A stretch of 64,000 nt of DNA from the NCBI GenBank assembly GCA_014860585.1, contig JACZJL010000134.1, positions 1 to 64,000 on the forward strand, written 5' to 3'. Positions 18,340-28,900 of this stretch are shown in pieces. The notes under the pieces were generated by a model. That model saw only the letters and a list, made by a program, of their open reading frames with translations. It made no database searches and had not been told where the DNA came from. Made by a program: the position numbers and the translations under genes. The DNA comes from Bacteroidales bacterium. GTDB lineage: Bacteria; Bacteroidota; Bacteroidia; Bacteroidales; 4484-276. Numbering within the stretch: position 1 is the first letter of the stretch; the number at the start of each line of letters is the position of its first letter.

Positions 18340-19158
18340 ATGTCTAAAATAAATCACTGGATGATCACTTTTGTATTTTCACTGGTTTTCAACGGTTTTG
18401 CCAGTGCTCAGTACTTTGAGCTGAAGCCTGCCCAAAATTTCGGAGGGAAGCAACAGCTTAATGATTATATTGCAGAGGAGATGGTTTATCCTGAAAAGGC
18501 AATGAAAGATAAAACTGAAGGAACTGTCATGATAACATGCATTGTAACCAAGGATGGAGATACGAAGGATATCAGGGTTAGCAACCCGGCGAGCCCTGAA
18601 CTTGATGCAGAGGCGCTGCGTATATTTAGTCATTTACTTTGGGAACCTTCCGTTTACCGTGGAATGAATTTGGATTCTGAAGCTATGATTGAAATCGATT
18701 TCAAAATAAAGAAGTACCTAAGGGCGGTAAAGAAGAGAGGATACGAAAAGATTAAGTATCCTTATGAGCCGGTGGATACGACTTTGATCGTTTACAAGAC
18801 CGGGCAACTCAACAAACCTCCAAAACCAGTCTTTGAAAAGCCTGGAATGCGTTTCGGTAACTTCATCAGTGAAAACATGGTTTATCCACAAGCTGCATTA
18901 AGCCAGGAGATTATGGGAACTGTAGCGTTATTTTTTGTTGTCGAACCATCAGGCAGGGTATCCAATATTAAAGTTGATAAAAGTGTGGGCGGAGGATGTA
19001 ATGAGGAAGCCATCAGGCTGTTGAAACTCATGAAGTGGGAGCCGGGTATCTCAGAAGACAAGGCAGTTCGAACCGAAATGATATTACATCTCACTTTCAA
19101 CCTTGCTGATTACGAAAATCTTCGTTACATACCTGCCAGCAATAATAACCAGTTCTAA
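18340..19158 (+). CDS. Periplasmic protein with two TonB C-terminal domains
   Basis: The protein has 272 residues: a signal peptide (MSKINHWMITFVFSLVFNGFASA) followed by two TonB-type domains (about 35-125 and 165-262). They share MVYPEKAMKDKTEGTVMI / MVYPQAALSQEIMGTVAL and the ...VSNPASPELDAEALRIF / VDKSVGGGCNEEAIRLL continuation. It has no retained N-terminal membrane helix and no proline-rich spacer, so it is not a classical TonB energy transducer. A periplasmic binding or scaffold role is more likely. Confidence 0.8.
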   Translation: MSKINHWMITFVFSLVFNGFASAQYFELKPAQNFGGKQQLNDYIAEEMVYPEKAMKDKTEGTVMITCIVTKDGDTKDIRVSNPASPELDAEALRIFSHLLWEPSVYRGMNLDSEAMIEIDFKIKKYLRAVKKRGYEKIKYPYEPVDTTLIVYKTGQLNKPPKPVFEKPGMRFGNFISENMVYPQAALSQEIMGTVALFFVVEPSGRVSNIKVDKSVGGGCNEEAIRLLKLMKWEPGISEDKAVRTEMILHLTFNLADYENLRYIPASNNNQF

Positions 19159-19165
19159 AACCAGG

Positions 19166-19657
19166 ATGAGAAAAATCGGTTTACTTTCCGACACGCACAG
19201 CAGTTTACCGAAACAGGCGTTTGATTTTTTCACTCAATGTGATGAAATATGGCACGCTGGTGATATCGGTTCTGTAAGATTAGCCGACGAAATCAATGCG
19301 TTCAGACCTTTAAGGGCTGTTTATGGAAACATTGACGGCCTGGAAATCAGGATGATTTACCCTGAAGTCGCCATTTTTACAATCGAAAAAGTTAAAGTGG
19401 TAATGATGCATATCGGAGGCTATCCCGGAAGGTGGGAGAGAAAGGCAAAAGAGGTGATCCTCAGCGAAAAACCTCACCTGTTTATAACGGGTCATTCTCA
19501 CATTTTAAAAGTGATTTTCGATCCTGCTTACCAGCTTTTACATGTCAATCCGGGTGCAGCCGGAAATTCAGGCCTTCATCAGAAAATAACTTTAGTCAGG
19601 TTTGAAATCAATCAGGATAAAATCGGGAACCTTGAGATTTTCGAAAAAGACCGATAA
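19166..19657 (+). CDS. YfcE/MJ0936-type metallophosphodiesterase
   Basis: The protein has 164 residues from the ATG at 19166, which directly precedes the conserved GLLSDTHSS. An upstream start at 19103 would overlap the TonB-like gene and adds non-family sequence. Further metal-binding motifs are HAGDIG, YGNID and TGHSH, then HVNPGAA. This is the calcineurin-like fold of small cytosolic phosphodiesterases. Physiological substrate unknown. It begins 7 bp after the preceding stop, so is probably co-transcribed. Confidence 0.9.
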   Translation: MRKIGLLSDTHSSLPKQAFDFFTQCDEIWHAGDIGSVRLADEINAFRPLRAVYGNIDGLEIRMIYPEVAIFTIEKVKVVMMHIGGYPGRWERKAKEVILSEKPHLFITGHSHILKVIFDPAYQLLHVNPGAAGNSGLHQKITLVRFEINQDKIGNLEIFEKDR

Positions 19658-19679
19658 AAATTATGATTCCACTGTTGAT

Positions 19680-20153
19680 CTAATCATCCATCAACAACCT
19701 CTCAAGTAATTCCAGTGTATTTTGATAGATCCCGGGAGCAAAACTTTCGCGGGGGCCAGCAATATTTAAATGCTTGATATTGTGCTGTACCAGCCATCTT
19801 TTAAATTTTCCAGGATCGTTGTTTTTATTTCCAATCATCCATACAAATAAAGGTTTTTCGTACAATCTTGCAAAATCCTGTGTCATCAGTGTTCCCTGGT
19901 CCATTTCATCGAAAATGATGATGAATGTTCCGTCGCAATCAATTACATTGAGTTCGGTTCGCAAGATAGGATTAGAAGAATACACCTGTCGCAGGGGGTA
20001 CCTGAAATTGATTGGCCCGTCTTCGGCGCCCCTGTTTTGAGGGCACCAGCCTGTACAATTGATATCATTACACAAGGCAAAATCCAGTGCAGCGCGATCA
20101 ACACCGGTTTGACCCCCAGAATGAATGACCACGTTATTTCTTGGAAATTTCAC
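19680..20153 (-). CDS. Putative molybdenum carrier family protein
   Basis: The protein has 157 residues with HSGGQTGVDRAALDFAL at the N-terminus, GWCPQNRGAEDG, and a Rossmann-like DGTFIIIF segment. These match the putative molybdenum carrier/YpsA-like lysine-decarboxylase-related fold, which binds nucleotides or small ligands. The start is GTG at 20153, 20 bp inside the upstream transporter gene. A second GTG at 20132, just after that gene's stop, would give a protein starting at VVIHSGG. The name describes a fold family, and molybdenum binding is not shown. Confidence 0.75.
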   Translation of the reverse strand: MKFPRNNVVIHSGGQTGVDRAALDFALCNDINCTGWCPQNRGAEDGPINFRYPLRQVYSSNPILRTELNVIDCDGTFIIIFDEMDQGTLMTQDFARLYEKPLFVWMIGNKNNDPGKFKRWLVQHNIKHLNIAGPRESFAPGIYQNTLELLERLLMDD

Positions 20154-22389
20154 TGATGAAGTCTCTTTGTGATTTTAACAGGTTGATTGAGTAAAGGAGC
20201 AGGTTTTTCGTTTCGGCCAAAAGATCAAAATAGAGCAAACTGGTGCGGGTGTGCAACTGTTTTTCTTTCAAACGTTTTACCTGGTTTTTACGGCTTTCAG
20301 CAATCAGTTGAAGCAGTTCCTGTTGTTTTAGAATAATCTGATCAAGATCGCTGTACTTTTTCGACTTGATCTTATTATTGATTTCGCTGTAGAGCAAAGA
20401 AATTCCCTCATAAATTGCATTGAATTCCTGCAATTGAAATTCATCTAAACCAGTGTGATTGTTGTCAATATGCTCATAAGCAGGATTGGTCATATAATTT
20501 AGACAGTGGGCAATTTCACGCAGGTAGTCTACACTCTGTACATAATAATGTCCGGTATCAATCTGGTCAATCTGGAGATGAACAACAGTATCGCTCACAT
20601 TATCCTTCAAACGTTTTGTTTTCTTGTTAAATTTCCTGATGTCTTTTTTCAATTCTTTCAGGATCATCCGGTCTTCCTGATGAAGACCTTTAATCAACTC
20701 TTCATAAAATCCGGGAACTTTTTCAAGGGTGCTTACTGTGTGCTTGATACATTTTTCAAAAACACTTGAGGCGCTTGTTATCTCTTCAATTTCAAGTTCT
20801 GCTGCGTCGGCAATTTTTTCTGATTGTGCTGATTTATGGGCACGATAGGTACGATAAATAAGCAAAATGACCAACAGGATCACGATTCCAATGGCGATCA
20901 TTCCACCCCAGTAAATGATGCACGCGATGATAAATGAAACGGTAAATGCGACGATCGCAGTAAGAAACCAGCCACCAATCACTGAAAACACTCCCTGAAT
21001 GCGGTATACAGCGCTGTCGCGACCCCATGCACGGTCGGACAGGGAAGTCCCCATAGCTACCATAAATGTTACATAGGTAGTGGATAATGGCAACTTTAAG
21101 GAAGTGCCCAAAGCAATAAGAACAGCAGCAACGACCAGGTTAACCGACGCCCTGATAACATCGAAGGATGCCATTTCCTTTGATGTGCCACTTTTCCGGA
21201 TGCTTTTGGGGATTTGAAACCTTTTATCTATCCGGCTTCTTATCAAATCAGGAATGAACGACGAAAACGATTTGTTCAGTGCCAGTGTACCTCTGACTAT
21301 GGTTCTTGATAAAGCAGAAGCACCAAAACGTTCATCTCCGCTTCCCTGCCTTGCCAAATTGACTGATGTATCAATGACAGATCTTGCTTTTTTCGAAAAC
21401 CATAGGGTTATTACCATAACAAAGCCAGCGAAGAGCAAATAAAGTGTGCTGGTATGGATTGGCCTGGAAAGCGACCCCATAAAAAATGCATCGGGGTTAG
21501 CTCCGGGTGTAGCAATAAAAGTTTTATACGACTCATAGCCTGCAAGCGGTACTCCGATGAAATTGACAAGGTCATTACCGGCAAATGCAAATGCCAGGGC
21601 GAATGTACCGAACAGGACAATTACTTTTGGGATACTAACTTTGAACAACATGTTTAATAATTGCAAAATCAGGGTCCAACCAATAAAACCATATATGATA
21701 ATGTGCATGGTATGTGTATCAAGCCATTGAGCCATAGCCTCGTTGATAAAGGATGCTCCTTTTGCTCCTTTTATTACCATAAAGTAAGTAATGGCTGTAA
21801 TGGAAAGCCCACCCCAGATGGAGCCATAATATTTTAATGTTTTTTCATAACTAAACGTGAAAACAAGCCGTGCAAGAAATTGAACAATTGCTCCGATTGT
21901 AAAAGAAATGAAGACTGAAAGCAGAATTCCTGAAATAATGGCCAATGCTTTTGCAGAGTTGATATATCTGCCTAATTCGGCCATGCTTTCGGAAGATTGA
22001 TAGATTTTGATGATGGAAACAGCTACCGCGGCGCCTAACAATTCAAAGACAATAGAAACCGTGGTTGAAGTGGGTAATCCAAAGGTATTGAACAAATCAA
22101 GAAGAATAATATCGGTAACCATCACAGCAAGGAAAATGACCATGATTTCGGAAAATGCAAATTCGCCTGGATGGAAAATGCCACTGCGCGCTACCTCCAT
22201 CAGACCGCTCGAAAATGTTGCCCCAATAGCGACACCAAGGCTGGCGACAATCATAATAACATGCATCGGGGCTACTTTTGATCCAACCGCCGAGTTTAAA
22301 AAATTTACGGCATCATTGCTTACACCAACCACAAGGTCTGAAATTGCAAATGCTACAAGTACGATTACAATAATAAGATAAATATCCAT
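20134..22389 (-). CDS. PiT family phosphate transporter with C-terminal PhoU-like domain
   Basis: An inorganic phosphate:cation symporter of 751 residues. About 12 hydrophobic segments include both PiT signatures (GVSNDAVNFLNSAVGSK near the N-terminus and GNDLVNFIGVPLAG in the second half, plus LPLSTTYVTFMVAMGTS). After the last helix (about 530) comes a cytosolic, charged, helical domain of roughly 200 residues resembling PhoU/DUF47, as in other Bacteroidota PiT proteins. It lies 26 bp after the Na/Pi cotransporter gene, suggesting joint expression for phosphate uptake or efflux. Confidence 0.9.
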   Translation of the reverse strand: MDIYLIIVIVLVAFAISDLVVGVSNDAVNFLNSAVGSKVAPMHVIMIVASLGVAIGATFSSGLMEVARSGIFHPGEFAFSEIMVIFLAVMVTDIILLDLFNTFGLPTSTTVSIVFELLGAAVAVSIIKIYQSSESMAELGRYINSAKALAIISGILLSVFISFTIGAIVQFLARLVFTFSYEKTLKYYGSIWGGLSITAITYFMVIKGAKGASFINEAMAQWLDTHTMHIIIYGFIGWTLILQLLNMLFKVSIPKVIVLFGTFALAFAFAGNDLVNFIGVPLAGYESYKTFIATPGANPDAFFMGSLSRPIHTSTLYLLFAGFVMVITLWFSKKARSVIDTSVNLARQGSGDERFGASALSRTIVRGTLALNKSFSSFIPDLIRSRIDKRFQIPKSIRKSGTSKEMASFDVIRASVNLVVAAVLIALGTSLKLPLSTTYVTFMVAMGTSLSDRAWGRDSAVYRIQGVFSVIGGWFLTAIVAFTVSFIIACIIYWGGMIAIGIVILLVILLIYRTYRAHKSAQSEKIADAAELEIEEITSASSVFEKCIKHTVSTLEKVPGFYEELIKGLHQEDRMILKELKKDIRKFNKKTKRLKDNVSDTVVHLQIDQIDTGHYYVQSVDYLREIAHCLNYMTNPAYEHIDNNHTGLDEFQLQEFNAIYEGISLLYSEINNKIKSKKYSDLDQIILKQQELLQLIAESRKNQVKRLKEKQLHTRTSLLYFDLLAETKNLLLYSINLLKSQRDFISEISKK

Positions 22390-22415
22390 TTTTTTACTAT
22401 TTAAATTGTGTCTGT

Positions 22416-24113
22416 TTAATTAGCCGAATAGATTGAATAATTGACATTATAAACATGATCGCCGATTTTTTCGAGTAACCCGAGCATATCATTATAAAAG
22501 ACTCCTGTCTGATAAGGGTATTCATTGTTTTTCAAGCCTTCGAGGTAAGCCTTCTTAAGTTGATTTCTCATTTCATTAATTTCTGATTCCATGATTTCAA
22601 ATTTTTCAACATCCACTTTACCAAATTCAGCATTTAAATTCTGGATCATCAATTTAAGCGACGACTCGATCAGGTTCATCAATTTATCAAGGTTACTGCG
22701 AAGCCCGGGTGTAAACCACGCTGCTGCTTCATTTTTCCGGGATATGGTTAAAGACATCTGAAAGCACATGTCAGAAATGCTTTCGAGGTTATCAATAACC
22801 TTTAGCATAGAGCGAAGCCGTCGTGATCCTTTTTCGCTGAGGTTGTTTTGAAACATTCTGGTGATGAATCCAGCAATATGCAATTCCAGTTTATCAATTC
22901 CATCCTCATAATTTTGAATTGCTTTAAGTTTTTTACTGAATTTCCGTTCATTTTTTTCAACCAACAGTTCGGGTATCAGGTTGAAAATGCGTAGTGTATG
23001 AGACCCCATTAGGGCAATTTCCATCTTAACCTGAACTACAGAAAGTTCGGAAACTGAGATGATCCCAGAATCGATATACTTCAGCTCAAAATCCTCTTTG
23101 TTGCCATTAGGTAAAAGCTTGTTGCAAAAATTGTCAAATTGATTGAAAAAAGTAACTAAAAGCAAGGTGTTCAAAACGTTAAAAGAAGTGTGAAAAAGTG
23201 CAATCCCTACCGGAATGATCGCTTCAGATGGCCGATCGGTTGCAATTTGTAAAAACTTAATAGACTCATGTATTGCAGAAACCAGGAAACTAAATAAAAT
23301 GAATGCCCAGATCACACCAATAACATTGAAAATCAGGTGAGCCAAAGCCGTTCTTTTTGCGGCACGATTAGCTACCATAGAGGCAATGACTGCCGTGAAA
23401 GTAGTTCCGATGTTTTCACCCAAAACCATGGCAAGAGCATCATCGAGAGAGAGCCAGCCCTGGGCAGCAAGCACCATAGTAAGTGCAATAGTGGCACTGG
23501 AAGACTGAAACATGATGGTGATGATTGTTCCAACTCCAATGAAAACCAGAGTATTGATAAATCGTGAAGCACTTAATGCATGAAGTACCTGAAACATCTT
23601 TGTTGTTTCATCAATCTGTGGAATGTGCTGCTTGAAAAGAAAAATTCCAATAAATAGAATTGCAAATCCCATGATGAACTCAGCCCGGAACCGATTCAGG
23701 TTTTTGGCCGATAGAAGAAGAGGTATTGAAAGGCCGATGAGCGGGAGTACAATCATGTAAAAGTCAAAACCACTGTTAATGCCTGCCAGACTCACGATCC
23801 AGGCAGTAACGGTTGTACCGATATTTGCTCCGAAGACTACGCCAAGTGATGATTTAAAGGAAATTAATCCGGCATTGACAAAACTAATCAGCATTACCGT
23901 AGTAGCTGAAGACGATTGAATAGTACCGGTGAGTAATGCACCGGCCAGAATACCTTTCCATGGGTTTGAAATTTTTCGGCTGAGCCAGTTACGAATCGTT
24001 GAACCGGCAAACTTTTGCAACGATTCGCTCATAACCTTCATTCCATATAGGAACAAGCCTATAGCACCAATTAATGTAAGTATCTGTATTACTGCCTGAA
24101 ATATCGCTGTCAT
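22416..24113 (-). CDS. Na/Pi cotransporter (NptA/PNaS family) with PhoU-like domain
   Basis: The protein has 565 residues. Its two inverted halves each carry the QSSSAT phosphate-binding motif (GTIQSSSATTVM and MFQSSSATIAL). From about residue 350 there is a soluble helical PhoU-like domain (VQVKMEIALMGSHTLRIF, ISDMCFQMSLTISRK). This is a sodium-phosphate symporter family unrelated to PiT. Finding both families side by side, each with a PhoU-type domain, suggests tight control of cellular phosphate. Part of the minus-strand run from yggS to the molybdenum-carrier gene. Confidence 0.92.
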   Translation of the reverse strand: MTAIFQAVIQILTLIGAIGLFLYGMKVMSESLQKFAGSTIRNWLSRKISNPWKGILAGALLTGTIQSSSATTVMLISFVNAGLISFKSSLGVVFGANIGTTVTAWIVSLAGINSGFDFYMIVLPLIGLSIPLLLSAKNLNRFRAEFIMGFAILFIGIFLFKQHIPQIDETTKMFQVLHALSASRFINTLVFIGVGTIITIMFQSSSATIALTMVLAAQGWLSLDDALAMVLGENIGTTFTAVIASMVANRAAKRTALAHLIFNVIGVIWAFILFSFLVSAIHESIKFLQIATDRPSEAIIPVGIALFHTSFNVLNTLLLVTFFNQFDNFCNKLLPNGNKEDFELKYIDSGIISVSELSVVQVKMEIALMGSHTLRIFNLIPELLVEKNERKFSKKLKAIQNYEDGIDKLELHIAGFITRMFQNNLSEKGSRRLRSMLKVIDNLESISDMCFQMSLTISRKNEAAAWFTPGLRSNLDKLMNLIESSLKLMIQNLNAEFGKVDVEKFEIMESEINEMRNQLKKAYLEGLKNNEYPYQTGVFYNDMLGLLEKIGDHVYNVNYSIYSAN

Positions 24114-24244
24114 TCAGTTAACGGGCGTTTTTTTTCTGTTCAAAAAGTGGTGCAAAATACCAATTTTTTCAGGGATTGACTCATCTTGCTGAAAAAAAAT
24201 TAATGATTTATTAATATCAGATGCTCCGGGATGGATTGATGAAC

Positions 24245-25204
24245 CTATCCGCGCCAAATCAGGAAACCGAAATAGCTAAAATAGATCAGCATCATTATAA
24301 ACCCTTCCAACCTGTTGATCTGTCTTCCTTTGCCAACAATTACAAAGAAAAAAACGGCCAGGTTGGCCAATGCCATCAATGTAACATCCAAATTGAGTAG
24401 TGATGAATAGTGCAGTGGTGTGATCACTGAGCTAACGCCCAGCACAAGAAAAACGTTTACTATGTTGGAACCTAAAGCATTACCGAGAGCAATCCCGGAG
24501 TTTTTTTTAAAAGCAGCAAGAATGGAGGTTACCAATTCGGGCAAAGAGGTAATTACGGCAACAATAGCAATCCCAACAATGGCCTGGCTCAGACCGAATT
24601 GAACCATCAGGTGATTTACACCCCCCATAACCCATTCGCCACCAAAATACAATCCGGCTATTCCTGCAATTACGTAAAGTAGGGAACGCTTCAATGTAAA
24701 TTCTTTTACCTCCTCAACATCGCTCTCTGTTTCGGTTCTTGCATAATACATCGAAAACACAAGAAACCCGATGAACAGTGCAAGAAAAAAGATACCTTCC
24801 CAACGACTGATGATAGCAAAAGGAGCATCAGAAGAGAAGTTGATCCAGGCAAAAAAAGCGAGAAGCAGCGCCGCCAGCAGGCTTATCGGTAAAAAAGTGT
24901 ACACTGTGCGGCGGCTGGGAACTATCGGAAAGATAAGCGCGGCAGCACCTATCACCAGGAGTGTGTTCATCGTGTTGCTTCCGACCACATTAGCTATGGC
25001 AAGGTCTGTTTTCTTACTGATACTGGCAAATATGTTAATAATCAGTTCAGGTAAAGATGTCCCTGCCGCCACGATTGTGAATCCAATGATGATTGACGAC
25101 ATGTTCAGTTTTCTACCGAGCGAGGAAGCTCCTTCGACAAGGTAGTTGGCGCCTAAGATCAATATAACAAATCCGGCGGCAAATGTGATGTAATGGACTA
25201 TCAT
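24245..25204 (-). CDS. Calcium/sodium antiporter (CaCA superfamily, YrbG-like)
   Basis: The protein has 319 residues from the ATG at 25204. An upstream alternative overlaps yggS and is less likely. The two alpha repeats carry GTSLPELIINI and ITSLPELVTSI, each followed by GSNTMNTLLVIG / GSNIVNVFLVLG, the ion-binding pattern of Na/Ca exchangers. Ten or so membrane helices. It would extrude Ca2+ or another divalent ion in exchange for Na+. Starts 13 bp after yggS and is followed, after about 130 bp, by phosphate transporters. Confidence 0.92.
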   Translation of the reverse strand: MIVHYITFAAGFVILILGANYLVEGASSLGRKLNMSSIIIGFTIVAAGTSLPELIINIFASISKKTDLAIANVVGSNTMNTLLVIGAAALIFPIVPSRRTVYTFLPISLLAALLLAFFAWINFSSDAPFAIISRWEGIFFLALFIGFLVFSMYYARTETESDVEEVKEFTLKRSLLYVIAGIAGLYFGGEWVMGGVNHLMVQFGLSQAIVGIAIVAVITSLPELVTSILAAFKKNSGIALGNALGSNIVNVFLVLGVSSVITPLHYSSLLNLDVTLMALANLAVFFFVIVGKGRQINRLEGFIMMLIYFSYFGFLIWRG

Positions 25205-25217
25205 TGTTTGGATCAAA

Positions 25218-25883
25218 TCAATTTCGTTCACCAAAAATCAAACTTCCTACACGAATGAGGGTGCTGCCTTCTTCGATAGCAACCTGGTAGTCGCCCGACA
25301 TGCCCATCGAAATTTCACTGAATGTGGGATCGGTGGCGAAATAGTTACTTTTTAATTTCTGAAATATCCTGTTGAGGTTTTTAAATTCGCGTCGCACTTG
25401 TTCTATCTCTTCGGTAAAAGTGGCCATTCCCATCACACCCTGAAGTTGAATATTTTTCATGGATTTGTATTCCTGGCCATTGAGCATTTGTTCAGCCTCT
25501 GCCAAATCGAGTCCGAACTTTGTCTCTTCTTCGGCAATATGAAATTGCAGCAGGCACGGAATAACTCTCCCGATGATTTCAGCCTGCCTGTTGATCTCCC
25601 GGAGCACTTTCAGTCGATCAACAGATTCGATCATAGCAACAAAAGGGGCAATGAATTTGACTTTGTTGGTTTGTAAATGCCCGATAAAGTGCCATTGGAT
25701 GTCGGCAGGCAATTCGGGCTGTTTGGCTATCATCTCCTGTACTTTGTTTTCGCCAAACAATCGTTGTCCGGCATCGTAAGCCTTCATGATTTCAGGTATG
25801 CCTTTGGTTTTGGAAACCGCAACCAATCTGACATGCAATGGGATTTCGCTCCTTATTTTAATAATGTTTTCAGTAATTTGCAT
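25218..25883 (-). CDS. yggS: YggS family PLP-binding protein (PLPBP)
   Basis: A cytosolic PLP-binding protein that keeps free pyridoxal phosphate and amino-acid pools in balance. It has no known enzymatic activity. The 221 residues show the PLP lysine in LVAVSKTK (Lys25), FGENKVQEM, WHFIGHLQTNK, and the phosphate-binding LSMGMSGDYQVAI plus GSTLIRVGS. The ATG at 25883 follows a TAACTTTG box by about 17 bp. First gene of the transporter run. Confidence 0.95.
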   Translation of the reverse strand: MQITENIIKIRSEIPLHVRLVAVSKTKGIPEIMKAYDAGQRLFGENKVQEMIAKQPELPADIQWHFIGHLQTNKVKFIAPFVAMIESVDRLKVLREINRQAEIIGRVIPCLLQFHIAEEETKFGLDLAEAEQMLNGQEYKSMKNIQLQGVMGMATFTEEIEQVRREFKNLNRIFQKLKSNYFATDPTFSEISMGMSGDYQVAIEEGSTLIRVGSLIFGERN

Positions 25884-25899
25884 TACAAAATATTTTTTA

Positions 25900-25907
25900 C
25901 AAAGTTA
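25900..25907 (-). promoter_or_regulatory. Candidate -7 box (TAACTTTG) for yggS and transporters
   Basis: On the minus strand TAACTTTG matches TAnnTTTG, ending 17 bp from the yggS ATG. No clear -33 element is visible. Confidence 0.45.
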
Positions 25908-25931
25908 GCAAGAATGGATTGAAGGTGATAG

Positions 25932-25981
25932 CTGCAAAAAGAAGAAACTCCCGGTGTAACCTCTATGGAATCCGGGAGCTT
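25932..25981 (-). terminator. Terminator of the synthase-phosphorylase gene
   Basis: Read on the minus strand, AAGCTCCCGG (25981-25972) pairs with CCGGGAGTTT (25954-25945), ten pairs with one G-U, followed by a T-rich stretch down to 25932. It lies 18 bp after the stop of the upstream gene. Confidence 0.8.
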
Positions 25982-25998
25982 CTGCAAATTGTTGAAAG

Positions 25999-28900
25999 TT
26001 ATATCCACTTCACCAGTGCAAAATCCTGCCTGTGCGGAATAAGTTTATGTTTAGGGAAAACCCTGAATCCATAATTGAATGTTCCCGCTTGTGATGCAGG
26101 GATATCCACAGTATATCTTGCCCGACTGTTGACTACCTCAAGGGGTGTCATTTCGCGGGTGAACAGAATTTTCCTCACACCACTGATATCTCTTTGAGAA
26201 AACAGGATTTCGACTCCAAGATGCTTTGGTGAAATACCATTGCTGTATAGAGTAACCTCGGCTGAAAAGGTGTCTTCAAGGTAAATTGGGCTTTCGGCGT
26301 CGGATATCATTAGTTTTTCCAGTTTGATCTCATGCCATTTTGAGCGGATCTCCTGCTTCCATTGTGCATATTCATCGGCAAGCCTGTAATTGCTTTGACG
26401 AATCATGTTGGTTCTTTCGATGAGTTTGCTGTAAAACCTGCCCTGGTAGTCCTCGAGCATTCGCTTCATTGTAAAATGAGGGGCAATGTCCGAAATTGTA
26501 TTCTTGATGTACTTCACCCATTTTTCAGGGATTCCGTCAGCGTTTACATCGTAATACAGCGGTAGAATGTTTTCTTCGAACACATTATAAATGATCTCAG
26601 AGTCAAGTTCATCCTGGAACTGCTGGTTGGCGTAAGTTCTGGCTTCCTGAATGGCAAAACCGGCATTTTCTTTAAAACCTTCAGCCCACCATCCATCGAG
26701 CACCGAAAAGTTGACCACGCCATTCATCACAGCTTTTTCGCCACTTGTTCCTGAAGCTTCGAGTGGTCGGGTAGGGGTATTCAGCCAAATATCAACCCCT
26801 GGAATGAGCATGTGAGCCAGTTCCATATCGTAGTTTTCCACAAAAATCACTTTCCCGATGAAGGCTTTGGTTTTGGAAATTTCGATGATTTTTTTAATCA
26901 GTTCCTGGCCTTCGGTATCTTTGGGGTGGGCTTTTCCGGCATAAATGAATTGAATAGGTCTTCCGGAGTTGTTCACGAGTTTTTCAAGACGTTCGAGATT
27001 GGAAAAGAGCAATTTTGCCCGTTTATAGGTTGCAAATCTTCTGGCGAATCCGATGGTAAGTGCGTTTTCGTTCAGCGATTCAACAGTTTGAATGACAAGT
27101 TTCGGGTTTTCCTGCCTTTTGGTCATCTCTTCACGGAGTCGCACCTTGAGGTAAGTGATCAGGTCTTTTTTCAGTTGTTTTCGTGAATTCCAAACTACTT
27201 TGTCTTCCACCTCATGCACAACCTGCCACATATCGAAATTGGTCTGCTTTTGTTTGTAGTCTTCACCGAAAATCTTTTTGTAAAGCTGCTTCCAGGGTTT
27301 TGACGCCCAGGTTGGAAGGTGAACTCCGTTGGTAACATATCCCACGTGCAATTCGGCAGGGTAGTAACCATCGTAAAGTTTTGCAAACATTTCCTGAGAA
27401 ACCCTTCCATGAATGCGGCTCACGCCATTGATTTCCTGCGAAAGCTTGGCTGCCAGCACACTCATCGAGAATTTGGTTTCCGCTCCGTTTTCAACCCATT
27501 TACCAAGATTCATAAACTCATCCCAGGTAAGGTTTAGCCGCTCGGGGTAGTGAGGGAAGTAGGTACGCAGCAAATCCTCGGTAAACACATCGTGTCCTGC
27601 AGGTACGGGGGTATGTGTTGTAAAAAGTGTTGATGAACGTACTACTTCGATGGCCTGATGAAAAGTAAGTTTTTCTTCCTGGATGAGATACCGGAGCCTC
27701 TCAAGCCCGATAAATGCTGAATGTCCCTCGTTACTGTGATATATTGTTGGCTCAATTCCTATCGCTTTGAGCACCCGGATACCTCCCACACCGAGCACCA
27801 ACTCTTGTTTTAGGCGATTCTCGGAATCGCCCCCATAAAGGTGATGGGTGATCTTACGATCAGTTTCTTCGTTTTCCGAAAAATCCGTATCAAGAAGGTA
27901 CAGGGGGATTCTCCCTACCCCGCAGCGCCAAACCCTTACGTAGAGCAGCCTGCCGGGTAGTCCGATCTGGATTTCGACCTGATTGCCATTTGCATCCAGT
28001 ACCTTTTCGATGGGGAGTTGTGAAAACTTCTGTGCCTGATACTCGGCCACCTGGTCGCCAAAGGCAGAGATACTTTGCTGAAAATATCCATATTTGTAAA
28101 TGAGGCCTATAGCGACAAGGTTTTCGTTGGAGTCGCTGGCTTCTTTCAGATAATCACCGGCCAACACTCCAAGCCCGCCGGAGTATAGTTTAAGGGACTG
28201 ATGCAGTCCATATTCCATGCTGAAATAAGCAATCTGTGCTTTAGGTTTATTCTTGCTTTCAGCAATATAGTCATTGAATTTGTTGTAGGACTCAAGGTAT
28301 TTTTCATGGAATACCTTATCGCTTTCCAATGCCCGCCATTGATCAATGTTCAACGAGTCGAGCAGCGCAATCGGGTTTTGTCCAACCTCTTTCCATATTT
28401 CGGGGTTAATGGTTTCAAACATATCCGTTGCTTTGAAATTCCATGACCACCAAAGATTTCTGGACAGTTTTTGCAACCCTTTGAGTTTCTCAGGTATTTT
28501 GGGTTCGATGACTACTTTTTTCCATACCGGGGCGTCCTGGTGGGGTGTCTCAGTTAGTTTTGTCTTACGTTTCAAAGGAGTCCTTACAGGGAAAGTTTCA
28601 ACCCGCCCTTCAACTTTTTCAAGCGCCAGGGAATAAAGCTCAAGATAGTGTTCGTTAAAATCCTGCCAGTCGGCTTTGCTTGCAATTTCCGAAGCATTTT
28701 CTCTAAGGTCAGTTTGTTGGTCAAAAGGCATCCTGGCAAACTTTTGAATCATCCCTGAGAGTTCATCAATTACCTGTGCATCATCATTGTCAGGTCGATT
28801 GATTACCGAAACTGACGGATGGTTATCCGGGAATTGATCGAGCACCCATTTTCCAAAACCTGCCTGCATGGTAGTAATGGTAGGAACCCTGAAAGCGATG

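Noticed and set aside
24193-24218. AT-only ATTAAT hairpin followed by T on the minus strand
   Set aside because: The stem has no G-C pairs, so it is not reliable as a terminator.
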